Assembly: GCA_026388915.1 (NCBI GenBank)
Contig: JAPLIW010000262.1
Span: forward strand, 1 to 9,798
From: Deltaproteobacteria bacterium
GTDB lineage: Bacteria; Desulfobacterota; SM23-61
Direction of reading: 5' to 3'
DNA length: 9,798 nt
Positions 1-6,492 of this stretch are shown here, piece after piece; the first letter of the stretch is position 1, and the number at the start of each line of letters is the position of its first letter. A program made the translations under genes and the position numbers. Below the pieces are notes generated by a model. The model worked only from the letters and a program-made list of their open reading frames with translations, made no database searches and was not told the DNA's origin.

Positions 1-393
1 CACATTCCGAATTTAGAGAGTGGGTGGGAGGTCAGTCGAAAGGAGAAAAGCTCTGACCTCCCTGGGAGTTGGGGTTGAGTAGGAATGGGAGGCAGGGCGG
101 GGCAACCCTACCCCCCACGGTTTGGGTTTGAAGGGCCGGCTGGGTTGGGACGCCAGCTTGAAAAGACCCTTCGAGGTTATTATCGTCATTTTTCAGGACG
201 ATCTTGAATCTCTTGCGCCTGATTGCCCGCCTTTCTGGCTTTATCGGGACGAGGCTCTAACTCTACGAAACCACAGATTAAAATTATTTTTTGGGTTCGC
301 TTAAAATTACTTCGGTTATTCACCCTTTTCGTCTTATTTTATATTCAAAAATCGTGCCATTGAAATTCTTGTCTCTTCCCCCAGGGAGGCGTT
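1..393. other. Gene-free leader region upstream of miaA
   Basis: No reading frame here looks like protein on either strand; the two short + strand frames have no recognisable motif and end before or run out of frame into miaA. The first 13 bases match 9468-9480 exactly, so the left edge is probably the end of a GGAAT/ATTCC repeat tract. A 10-bp inverted repeat lies at 26-62, and a small hairpin (ATCGTC at 182-187, GACGAT at 197-202) further on. The segment from about 280 to 370 is AT-rich and is the likeliest place for the miaA promoter, but I see no convincing -35/-10 pair. Confidence 0.6.
26..62. repeat. 10-bp perfect inverted repeat with 17-nt loop
   Basis: GGGAGGTCAG at 26-35 is the exact reverse complement of CTGACCTCCC at 53-62. 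The loop is purine-rich and contains AAAGGAG. No T-run follows on either side, so this is not a standard intrinsic terminator. It could be a structured RNA piece or part of a dispersed repeat whose other half lies left of the window. Function unknown. Confidence 0.5.
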
Positions 394-396
394 ATT
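383..396 (+). promoter_or_regulatory. Probable miaA ribosome binding site with non-canonical start
   Basis: AGGGAGG at 383-389 is a strong Shine-Dalgarno match. Four bases later comes ATT at 394-396, in frame with miaA. No ATG, GTG or TTG lies in the miaA frame between the upstream TGA (361-363) and GTG 457, and GTG 457 falls after the Walker A motif, so it cannot be the true start. ATT is a rare but documented initiator (for example E. coli infC). The alternative is a mutated or misread ATG/GTG. Confidence 0.5.
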
Positions 397-1290
397 CCAG
401 AGTTCAACCTGCTCGCCATTCTAGGCCCCACGGCATCAGGAAAGACCCGGGTCGGGGTGGAGATCGCCCGTGCCCTGGGGGGAGAAATCATATCCGCTGA
501 CTCCCGACAGGTTTACCGGGGAATGGACCTGGGCACGGGAAAAGATTTAAAGGAATACGGAGAGATCTCTTACCACCTCATCGACATCCTTGACCCCGGT
601 CGGGAATTCAGCGTCTTCGAATTTCAGGAGCGATTCGCAGAAACCTTCCAAAATATCCTGGCCCGGAAGAAACTTCCCATTCTGGTCGGAGGAACCGGGT
701 TATACCTCGAGGCAGTTTTGAAGGGATACCGGATGGACAGGGTGCCCCGGAACGCGGGCCTCCGGAAAGAGCTTGGCCCCCTCTCTCTCTCCAAATTGGC
801 CGCCCGGCTGAAAAACGCCAATCCGCGCTTGCATAACACCACCGACCTCCTGGACCGGGATCGGGTGATTCGGGCCATTGAAATCGCCGAATTCCATGGA
901 GAAGATTCGCGCCCCTCCTCTCTCCCGGATCTGGAAGCGGCGGTCTTCGGAATCCGATGGCCGAGGGAGGTTCTGCGCAGGAGAATCACCGAGCGTCTTC
1001 GCCAACGGATAAATCAGGGGATGATCGAAGAGGTCAAGAATCTCCGCCAGGCAGGGATCTCTTTCGAAAAGCTGGACGATTACGGACTGGAATACAGGTA
1101 TATGGCCATGTACCTCCAGGGCCAAATGAATAAGAACGACATGTTTCAGAAACTCAACTCTGCGATCCACCAGTTTGCCAAACGGCAGGAAACCTGGTTC
1201 CGCCGGATGGAACGGCAAGGGATCCGGATTAACTGGGTCGACGGAGGCCAAAACCCTGCGGGTAAGATCCTGAACATGTTAAAAAACTAA
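394..1290 (+). CDS. miaA: tRNA dimethylallyltransferase (MiaA)
   Basis: MiaA transfers a dimethylallyl group from DMAPP to N6 of A37 in tRNAs reading UNN codons, a cytoplasmic step. From an ATT start the protein has 298 residues, normal for the family. Visible motifs are the P-loop GPTASGKT (residues 11-18), DSRQVYRGMDLGTGK (36-50, with the conserved catalytic Asp36), GGTGLYLEAVLKG (99-111), DRDRVIRAIEIAE (154-166) and the C-terminal QFAKRQETWFRR (260-271). The DLGTGK segment, where many MiaA proteins have DIGTAK, marks a divergent but known MiaA type. The start is odd: the frame is open from 364 but holds no ATG/GTG/TTG before GTG 457, which lies inside the nucleotide-binding domain. I placed the start at ATT 394, behind AGGGAGG. 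The identity is very sure; the exact start is not. The glycosyltransferase gene begins 17 nt after the stop codon, suggesting one transcript. Confidence 0.93.
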   Translation: MPEFNLLAILGPTASGKTRVGVEIARALGGEIISADSRQVYRGMDLGTGKDLKEYGEISYHLIDILDPGREFSVFEFQERFAETFQNILARKKLPILVGGTGLYLEAVLKGYRMDRVPRNAGLRKELGPLSLSKLAARLKNANPRLHNTTDLLDRDRVIRAIEIAEFHGEDSRPSSLPDLEAAVFGIRWPREVLRRRITERLRQRINQGMIEEVKNLRQAGISFEKLDDYGLEYRYMAMYLQGQMNKNDMFQKLNSAIHQFAKRQETWFRRMERQGIRINWVDGGQNPAGKILNMLKN

Positions 1291-1307
1291 CGTTCCCCGG
1301 TGGATTC

Positions 1308-2627
1308 TTGACCCTCACCGCACCCGATCCGGGGATGAAACAGCTCTCGGCCATGATTCCTTCAAGAATTGAAAAATACCTGGCCTCCCGCGCCTTCACC
1401 GGCCCCTGGGAAATCGCCGGAACGGCAAGAAAAGACTTTGATGGAGCCGTCGTCATTCCTTCCCTGGCGGAAAGCAGGCTCCTCTTTTCCACCCTCCGTT
1501 CTCTCGCCCAAAATCCCCAAGAGCAGTTATCCCACTTTCTGATCCTGGCCGTGGTCAACCACCGGGAAGACGCCTCTTCCCCCGAGAAGGCGGACAACCG
1601 GGAGACCCTCAAGAGGTTATCAGCCGGCGGGCGTGATCTCCTGGCTCTCCAGTTAGCCTGGGTGGATGCGGCCTCTCCAGGCCTGGAGCTCCCGGGCAAA
1701 GGTGGTGGAGTGGGAACGGCGCGGAAAATCGGTTTTGACCTGGCCCTTTCCCGTCTGAACTACAGCCAGCCATCGTCTCCCCTCCTCATCTCACTCGACG
1801 CCGACACGCTCGCCCGTCCTGATTATTTGCCGGCCATCACCCTCCACTTTCAGAAGTCGCAGACCCCGGGGGCGGTGATCCCTTTTTGTCATCAGCCCGG
1901 GGTCAATCCCGAGCAAGATCGGGCCATCCACCGTTATGAGCTTTTCTTGCGGACCTATGTCCTTGGGCTGGAGCGGGCAGCCTCCCCCTACGCCTTTCAC
2001 ACCGTCGGAAGCGCCATGGCCTGCACGGCCGAGGGATATGCCCGGATGGGAGGAATGAATCAACGGGGTGCGGGTGAAGATTTCTATTTTCTCCAGCACC
2101 TGGCTAAAACTGGGGGGGTCTCCCGGCTGAAAGGAACGGTTGTTTACCCGTCGGCGAGAACCTCGCATCGGGTTCCTTTCGGCACGGGCCGCAGTATGAC
2201 CGACCTGCTTTCCCGAAAAGAAGGTGCGGTCTTATTCTACCGGGTGGAATGCTTTCAAATCCTGGCGGACTGGCTGGCTTTGGCAAGTCAAAGCCCGGGC
2301 AGAGAAGGAAAAGAATATCTAGAAAAAGCTTTAAAAATATCTCCCTATCTATTTGATTTTTTAATAGAAAACAAATTCGAATTCGTATGGGAAAGGCTGC
2401 AGCGGAATTTCCGCGATTCCCGGAATTTAGGGAAGGGTTTCCACGACTGGTTCGACGGCCTAAAAACCATGAAGCTCATTCACCATTTATCCGCCGGACC
2501 CTATCCCCGGGAAGAGCCCGAACGGGTCGTATCCGGCCTTCTGCAATGGGCCGGCCTGGAAGCGGTTGAAGGAACCGATTCCCAGCTGGAGTTGCTCCGG
2601 AAGGTTCAAATCGGGGAAGAATATTGA
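1308..2627 (+). CDS. Family-2-type glycosyltransferase (GT-A fold), acceptor unknown
   Basis: This 439-residue protein shows the outline of a GT-A glycosyltransferase. An N-terminal strand GAVVIPSLAES (46-56) resembles the opening strand of family 2. LISLDADT (160-167) carries the DxD motif for metal and sugar nucleotide. GAGEDFYFLQHLAKTGG (254-270) fits the conserved ED region, where an acid would act as catalytic base. No signal peptide or membrane segment is evident, so it is probably cytoplasmic. The C-terminal 140 residues or so are helical-looking and unassigned. Start: TTG 1308 has a weak GGTGG five bases before it; ATG 1335 and ATG 1353 are in frame but lack a spaced Shine-Dalgarno, so I kept TTG. 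It lies 17 nt after miaA, which suggests co-transcription and not a shared function. Sugar donor and acceptor cannot be inferred. Confidence 0.75.
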   Translation: MTLTAPDPGMKQLSAMIPSRIEKYLASRAFTGPWEIAGTARKDFDGAVVIPSLAESRLLFSTLRSLAQNPQEQLSHFLILAVVNHREDASSPEKADNRETLKRLSAGGRDLLALQLAWVDAASPGLELPGKGGGVGTARKIGFDLALSRLNYSQPSSPLLISLDADTLARPDYLPAITLHFQKSQTPGAVIPFCHQPGVNPEQDRAIHRYELFLRTYVLGLERAASPYAFHTVGSAMACTAEGYARMGGMNQRGAGEDFYFLQHLAKTGGVSRLKGTVVYPSARTSHRVPFGTGRSMTDLLSRKEGAVLFYRVECFQILADWLALASQSPGREGKEYLEKALKISPYLFDFLIENKFEFVWERLQRNFRDSRNLGKGFHDWFDGLKTMKLIHHLSAGPYPREEPERVVSGLLQWAGLEAVEGTDSQLELLRKVQIGEEY

Positions 2628-2655
2628 AAAAAGGCCATATCCCAACAATCTATAC

Positions 2656-2901
2656 TCAAGCCATTAACGCTTTTTCCTGGTTTTGGATAATAATTCTTGG
2701 ATTCGGATTCTTTGAGGGAATGGGTAAACCTCGTTCTTTTAAAAGATTAACATGCTCGATCATTCCCCACTTTGCTTTATAGATACAATCTTCGACGGAA
2801 TGGCCGATTCCTGTGAATCACTCCAGGTCAGGAGAATAAAATCCAAAGAAATCAGGTTCCAAAGTGGCTTCAATAATTAATGAACATCCTAATTCGATCA
2901 T
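2656..2901 (-). pseudogene. HicB-like antitoxin gene broken by an in-frame TGA
   Basis: Reading the - strand from ATG 2901 gives an 81-codon protein interrupted once, at codon 28 (TGA, 2818-2820). The halves read MIELGCSLIIEATLEPDFFG... SPDLE and, after the stop, FTGIGHSVEDCIYKAKWGM...LPIPSKNPNP. Together they match what I recall of the small HicB-family antitoxins, where the interrupted position is normally Gly (SPDLEGF-like); a single GGA to TGA change would explain it. The ribosome site is excellent: GGAGGG at 2909-2914, seven bases from ATG, with a second AGGAGG at 2919-2924. No HicA toxin frame sits on either side, so it is solitary as well as broken. The stretch is visibly more AT-rich than its neighbours, consistent with acquired DNA. 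It converges on the glycosyltransferase gene, leaving 28 nt between their stops. A sequencing error at one base would make it an intact gene. Confidence 0.72.
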
Positions 2902-2954
2902 CGTTTCACCCTCCTTTACCTCCTAATTCCTGCAGCTTTATTCCTCTCCTCTCA

Positions 2955-3030
2955 CCGCAATGCGGCTCATAACCCGCAGCTGGTAGCTCATGGGCAAAAG
3001 ATGTTTTTGCCATGAGCCATGAGCTTTTTT
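2955..3030. repeat. Heptameric stem-loop between HicB remnant and dehydrogenase; possible + strand terminator
   Basis: On the + strand 2965-2992 reads as four 7-bp units: GCTCATA, ACCCGCA, GCTGGTA, GCTCATG. After a loop rich in A and T, the inverted form appears as two tandem GCCATGA units (3009-3022) plus GC. GCTCATGGGC (2986-2995) pairs with either copy of GCCATGAGC, and the second copy is followed directly by six T (3025-3030). That gives a plausible intrinsic terminator for + strand transcripts coming from the glycosyltransferase. A further small hairpin, CCGCA-A-TGCGG, lies at 2955-2965. The T-run overlaps the dehydrogenase stop codon. Confidence 0.55.
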
Positions 3031-4129
3031 ATAAGTTAAAGCGCACCCCCACTTCATCCCCGATGGCCTTGAGGTCATCATAGACCTTGAAATAAAGGGG
3101 AATCCCTTCTTTCCGGTATTTCTCCTCGAGTTCGAATTCCTTTTCGCCATGGACGTAAATCCGGTCCTGCCCTTCGGCCTTGTGCGAGTTTTTCAGGCGG
3201 CGGATCATATCGTCCATATCCTTCTTGAAATCCTCCGCCGGCCGAAAATAATCGATCCGCATGGCCCCGAAGAAATGCCCCACCAGGGAAGGCAGGGGTT
3301 TTCCGTCCGGCGTTTTGGGGTACAACAGGTTCAAGTAAGCCATTCCCGGGAGGACGCCGCAGAAAATATCCACCAGGAGGTCGAGGCCGTAGCCCTTGTG
3401 CCCGCCGAATTCTTCTCCCTCCCCGCCCAGGGGCAGAAGTCCGCCGCCGGCCTTGCTCCGGATATTGTTCAGGACGCGGCCGGGGTCGTCGCAGGAACGG
3501 CCATTCTCGTCTGTAGCCCACCCGCGGGGAAGTTTCTTTCCCATGCGGTTGTAAACCTCCAGCTTTCCCAGGGTGGCCACGGCGGTGGACATATCCAGAA
3601 CATAGGGTCTTTCCTTCAGGGCCGGGACGGTTACACTGATGGGGTTCGTTCCCAGGAGAACATCCCGGCCAAAGGTAGGAACCACATAGCAGTCCGAATT
3701 GGTGAGAGCGAGTCCGATCAGGTCATTCTTCAGAGCCATCAACGAATAGTACCCGGCGATGCCGTAATGATTGCTGTTCCTCACGGCAACGAAGCCCATG
3801 CCGTTTTTCTTGGCCTTTTCGATGGCCAGGTTCATGCCCTGCTTCCCGGCCACCTGGCCCAGCGCCGCCCCTCCATCAAGCAAGGCGGTGATGGGAGTTT
3901 CGTGGACCGCCTTGATATTGGGTTTGGGGACCATGACCCCGTTCTTCAGGCCCGTGTAATACCTCCGCAACCGGGCCACCCCGTGGGATTCAATCCCCCG
4001 CAGATCGGCTAGTACCAGGACTTCGGTGGTAGTGAAGGCATCCTGCGGAGGGACCCCCATTTTTTCAAAGACCCTCTGGCAGAACTGGGTCAATGGCTCC
4101 ACCCAAACCGTTCTGAACTCGCTGCTCAT
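3029..4129 (-). CDS. Malate/L-lactate/sulfolactate-type dehydrogenase (LDH2/MDH2 family)
   Basis: A 366-residue NAD(P)-dependent 2-hydroxyacid oxidoreductase of the LDH2/MDH2 family (Pfam PF02615), unrelated to classical LDH. Family motifs in order: ESHGVARLRRYYTGLKNG (47-64, with the conserved SHG histidine), RNSNHYGIAGYY (117-128), LLGTNPISVTVPA (158-170), and GGHKGYGLDLLVDIFCGVL (242-260). Family members act on malate, lactate, ureidoglycolate, diketogulonate or (R)-sulfolactate (ComC), and substrate cannot be told from motifs. Because comB lies about 1.5 kb upstream on the same strand, a ComC-like role is worth considering; this is inference. Start: ATG 4129 is preceded by GGAAGG at good spacing. 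The frame is open upstream to 4369, but that extension encodes repeat-derived sequence and is not family-like. The gap to dus is filled with repeats, so it probably has its own promoter. Confidence 0.88.
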   Translation of the reverse strand: MSSEFRTVWVEPLTQFCQRVFEKMGVPPQDAFTTTEVLVLADLRGIESHGVARLRRYYTGLKNGVMVPKPNIKAVHETPITALLDGGAALGQVAGKQGMNLAIEKAKKNGMGFVAVRNSNHYGIAGYYSLMALKNDLIGLALTNSDCYVVPTFGRDVLLGTNPISVTVPALKERPYVLDMSTAVATLGKLEVYNRMGKKLPRGWATDENGRSCDDPGRVLNNIRSKAGGGLLPLGGEGEEFGGHKGYGLDLLVDIFCGVLPGMAYLNLLYPKTPDGKPLPSLVGHFFGAMRIDYFRPAEDFKKDMDDMIRRLKNSHKAEGQDRIYVHGEKEFELEEKYRKEGIPLYFKVYDDLKAIGDEVGVRFNL

Positions 4130-4259
4130 AAGGTCCTTCCTTTCTCGTTTGATCCGGCGGTAGGGCAAGCCCCAGGATCCATTTTTTGCCCTGCCCCCCC
4201 GTTCATGGATACCCAAGTTTGCAGATCTTTGGGCAAAGAATTTAAGGAGAATAAAAAAA

Positions 4260-4609
4260 TTTAACCACAGAGCTCGCAGAGCACGCAGAGATAAAAACAA
4301 CCAAAGGCTCAAGGCCAAGGGTGCAAGGGAAAAAGCAGTCCCATTTCCAACGCTTCCCGGAAACCTCAAACTCCCGAGGGGTGTTCATAGAAAGATCTCT
4401 GCGCTCTCTGCTTCCTCTTCGTTCATCCTCTGGTCTTCATCCGCGGAGGATCCAGAGAAAGAAAGATTTTGATTCCCCAAAGGAGAAAAAAGCCACAAAC
4501 CGCAGAGATCCGGGAGGACGCAGAGATGCCGAAATATACATAAATTGATTTGTATTGATGGCCTTTTCGAAGAAAGGACTCTGCGGTCTCTGCGTTCTCC
4601 GCGGTTAAG
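4260..4609. repeat. 350-bp segment bracketed by inverted 9-bp-period CGCAGAG repeats
   Basis: At the left edge, 4261-4290 begins TTAACC and carries three CRCAGAG cores at 9-bp spacing. At the right edge, 4579-4608 is its inverted counterpart, ending CGCGGTTAA. By my hand alignment 24 of 30 positions agree. A further direct copy lies at 4498-4526 (CGCAGAG at 4501 and 4518) and a weaker inverted one at 4395-4410 (CTCTGCG, CTCTCTG). I recall similar TTAACCACAGAG-type sequences scattered between genes in many environmental bacterial genomes, but no function. No transposase is present. Confidence 0.75.
4301..4328. repeat. Degenerate 7-bp tandem tract (AAGG core)
   Basis: Four consecutive units, CCAAAGG, CTCAAGG, CCAAGGG and TGCAAGG, keep an AAGG-like core at a 7-bp step. 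It sits inside the larger CGCAGAG repeat segment. The units are short and diverged, so chance is a real alternative taken alone; it gains weight from similar 7-bp tracts in other spacers of this window. Confidence 0.4.
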
Positions 4610-4656
4610 TTATTTTACTGTATGGCCATAAAATGTAAGGAGAAAAAAAAAGAAAG

Positions 4657-5652
4657 TCAAGCGGAAAGATCCCATTCTCGAATTTTTTCGAAAAATTTCT
4701 GGATATGCTCCACGACTTCGGAGTGAACCACCCAGTTGGCCGCCTGAGAACGGAACTCGGACCCCCCCCGGAGCCCCCGGGTGTACCAGAGGAGATGCTT
4801 GCGGAACTCCCGGACTCCATGTTTCTCACCCCGGCTATCGATGATCATCTGCAGATGGCGGAAGATGGTTTTTTCTTTTTCCTCCAGCGAGGGCGGTTCG
4901 GGGAGACCCCCCCGGAATAACTGCAGGATTTGCCGAAAAATCCAAGGGTTCCCCAGGGCCCCCCGGCCGATCATGGCCCCGTCCGCTCCCGTGAGGGCGA
5001 AAAAATGGCTGACCGCCTCCGGCGAGGTCAGGTCCCCGTTGCCGATCACCGGTATACGCAGATGTCTCTTGACTTGGGCAATGGCCTCCCAGTCGGCCTT
5101 GCACGCATATCCCTGCCTGCGGGTGCGGCCATGGAGGGTAAGAGCGTCCACCCCGCACTCCTGGGCGATCCTGCCGACCTCCAGGAAATTGAGGTTCTTT
5201 TCATCCCACCCGGTGCGGATCTTGACCGTAAGGGGAATGGAGACGGCCTTGCGGACTTCTTCCATGATCTCCCCCGCCTTTTTGGGCTCTTTCAGCAGCG
5301 CCGCACCCGATCCCCCGCTGACCACCTTCCGCACGGGACATCCCATGTTGAGGTCCACGACTTCCGCGCCGCATTCTTCCACGATCTTCGCCGCAGCGGC
5401 CATGGATTGAGGGTTGGAGCCGAAGATCTGCACGCCCAGCGGGCGCTCCTCCGGGCAGCTTTTCATGAGCCCCCCGACGGCTTTCCGGTTCCGCACCAGC
5501 CCTTCGGCGCTGATCATTTCCGTATAGACCAGGCCGCATCCCTGCTCTTTGGCCAGCAGCCGGAAGGGAAGGTTGGAGATCCCCGCAAGAACGAGCGGGT
5601 TGGAAAGAAGGAGGGAACCGATTTTGAACGCGGGGAGTCTCTCAGCGATCAA
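4657..5652 (-). CDS. dusB: tRNA-dihydrouridine synthase, DusB/NifR3 type
   Basis: An FMN enzyme that reduces uridines in the tRNA D-loop with NADPH, in the cytoplasm. From TTG 5652 the protein has 331 residues, normal for the family. Visible: GISNLPFRLLAKE (24-36), the catalytic-cysteine motif NMGCPVRKVVSGGSGAALL (102-120, Cys105), KIRTGWD (144-150), LHGRTRRQGYACKADW (173-188), PVIGNGDL (201-208) and the phosphate-binding GADGAMIGRGALGNPWIF (222-239). GYACKADW differs slightly from the usual GYSGxADW. Start: no ATG or GTG is available between the comB overlap and the conserved core, and the open frame further upstream (to 5823) is only the shadow of comB. TTG at 5652 overlaps the comB end by 11 nt, with GGGAGGGG about 10 nt before it, suggesting translational coupling. 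The assignment to DusB rather than another Dus subgroup is by overall similarity. Confidence 0.92.
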   Translation of the reverse strand: MIAERLPAFKIGSLLLSNPLVLAGISNLPFRLLAKEQGCGLVYTEMISAEGLVRNRKAVGGLMKSCPEERPLGVQIFGSNPQSMAAAAKIVEECGAEVVDLNMGCPVRKVVSGGSGAALLKEPKKAGEIMEEVRKAVSIPLTVKIRTGWDEKNLNFLEVGRIAQECGVDALTLHGRTRRQGYACKADWEAIAQVKRHLRIPVIGNGDLTSPEAVSHFFALTGADGAMIGRGALGNPWIFRQILQLFRGGLPEPPSLEEKEKTIFRHLQMIIDSRGEKHGVREFRKHLLWYTRGLRGGSEFRSQAANWVVHSEVVEHIQKFFEKIREWDLSA

Positions 5653-6358
5653 GGAAAATTTTCCCCTCCCGGTATACCGGGACGACTTTGGAGGAATCGA
5701 CCTGGGCGCAGATCCGCACGTCCTTCCCCAGGCCGAGTCCTTCCAGATAGGTTCCCCATTCGCAGGAGCAGAGCATCTCGTACACGTTTCCCTCGCAATG
5801 TTCGTACAGGATTTTGGCCGCATGGGCCGCGTCCATTTTGATTATGGATTGCCCGGTCCTTTCCAGGCGTTCCACGATGGCCCCTCCGCAGACCGTGTCT
5901 TCCAGGCAGAAAAGGTCCTTTTCCCCCGAGCAGGCAATCAGGACGTCCCGCCCCGCTTCGATCAGGCGTTCGCAGAGAGCGCCCAGGTTCAGGAAGGAAC
6001 CGATGAACACCTCCGCACCCCCCCGGGCAGAGACCAGCGCGCGGGTGCCGTTCGTGGTGGTCATCACGATGGTCTTTCCCCTAATTTTATCCGGCCGGTA
6101 GTCCCGGGGAGAGTTCCCCAGATGAAACCCTTCCAGCGGCTTGGCCCTTCTTTCCCCGGCCAGGAGGTAATCGGGATTCTTGGCCACCAGCTCCCTGGCC
6201 TCCTCCACGGTGCCCACGGGGATGAAAGCCCGCGCTCCATTTTCGAAGGCTACGGTCATCGTGGTGGTGGCCCGGAGAGCGTCGATAACCACCACGGACT
6301 TCCCTGCCAGGTCTTTCCTTTCCAATTCATGCGGTGTAAATGCCAGGTCAATTTTCAT
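5642..6358 (-). CDS. comB: 2-phosphosulfolactate phosphatase (ComB)
   Basis: ComB is a Mg-dependent phosphatase releasing phosphate from (R)-2-phospho-3-sulfolactate, known from coenzyme M biosynthesis in methanogens and widespread in bacteria, where its role is often unclear. The 238-residue product shows the family signature: VVVIDALRATTT (22-33), LAGER (66-70), GFHLGNSP (77-84), TTTNGTRA (100-107) and the Cys-rich CSGEKDLFCLEDTVCGG (143-159). Start: ATG 6358 gives MKIDLAF, the typical beginning. An in-frame TTG nine bases upstream (6367) is possible but unneeded. No strong Shine-Dalgarno is seen. The gene follows polA on the same strand after 134 nt that include a palindrome, and its last 11 nt overlap dus. 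comA is not in the window; a ComC-family dehydrogenase is, beyond dus. Confidence 0.92.
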   Translation of the reverse strand: MKIDLAFTPHELERKDLAGKSVVVIDALRATTTMTVAFENGARAFIPVGTVEEARELVAKNPDYLLAGERRAKPLEGFHLGNSPRDYRPDKIRGKTIVMTTTNGTRALVSARGGAEVFIGSFLNLGALCERLIEAGRDVLIACSGEKDLFCLEDTVCGGAIVERLERTGQSIIKMDAAHAAKILYEHCEGNVYEMLCSCEWGTYLEGLGLGKDVRICAQVDSSKVVPVYREGKIFLDR

Positions 6359-6393
6359 AATGTACAAAGCGTATTTGATATTTGCCCATGCCC

Positions 6394-6421
6394 GTAGGGG
6401 CGATTCATGAATCGCCCTTAC
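6394..6421. repeat. 28-bp near-perfect palindrome between polA and comB
   Basis: The core GGGCGATTCATGAATCGCCC (6398-6417) is a perfect 20-bp palindrome; the flanks GTAG and TTAC extend the arms to 14 bp with one mismatch. It has no T-run on either side, so intrinsic termination is doubtful. Close relatives of this GTAGGGGCG...CGCCCCTAC design are, as far as I recall, common dispersed intergenic palindromes in environmental genomes. It could also be a dimeric protein binding site ahead of comB. Confidence 0.8.
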
Positions 6422-6445
6422 AACCTCTATGTCTCTGCCTTTCTT

Positions 6446-6487
6446 TTCGTCATTCGTTACTCTTCACTCTTTGCTTTATGCTCCATG
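6446..6487. repeat. Degenerate 7-bp tandem tract, six units, abutting the polA 3' end
   Basis: Six consecutive heptamers can be read: TTCGTCA, TTCGTTA, CTCTTCA, CTCTTTG, CTTTATG, CTCCATG. A pyrimidine-T pattern recurs at the same phase in each, and the next frame step (CTTTCTT) runs into the polA stop codon. The tract is pyrimidine-rich on the + strand. Function unknown; compare the tracts at 2965-3024, 9208-9235 and 9407-9489. Confidence 0.55.
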
Positions 6488-6492
6488 CTTTC

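Larger units (their letters stand above)
4130..4656. other. Gene-free, repeat-filled spacer upstream of the dehydrogenase
   Basis: No credible coding sequence on either strand. The spacer holds the CGCAGAG-type repeats at 4260-4609, a 7-bp-period tract at 4301-4328, and the palindrome TATGGCCATA at 4621-4630. On the - strand a long T-run (4641-4651) follows about 5 nt beyond the dus stop codon but lacks an obvious preceding stem, so I do not call it a terminator. The dehydrogenase promoter should lie between about 4130 and 4260; I could not identify it. Confidence 0.65.

Noticed and set aside
2818..2820. TGA read as glycine or tryptophan (recoded genetic code)
   Set aside because: The glycosyltransferase, dus and comB all end at TGA, and no other real gene here has an internal TGA; a simple nonsense mutation is enough.
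2902..3028. HicA toxin partner beside the HicB remnant
   Set aside because: The 127 nt between the remnant and the dehydrogenase are hairpin repeats with no HicA-like frame, and the other side is the glycosyltransferase gene.
3149..4012. Long + strand open frame (287 residues) opposite the dehydrogenase gene
   Set aside because: It is a composition shadow of a well-supported - strand gene with clear family motifs; the translation has no recognisable domain.
4130..4369. N-terminal extension of the dehydrogenase to ATG 4369
   Set aside because: The extra 80 residues come from repeat DNA, the family begins near ATG 4129, and that ATG has a good Shine-Dalgarno.
5653..5823. N-terminal extension of dus to 5823
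   Set aside because: It overlaps comB in another frame and is not Dus-like; the family begins near the TTG at 5652.
4930..6397. + strand open frames opposite dus and comB (4930-5841 and 5549-6397)
   Set aside because: Shadows of the two motif-supported - strand genes.
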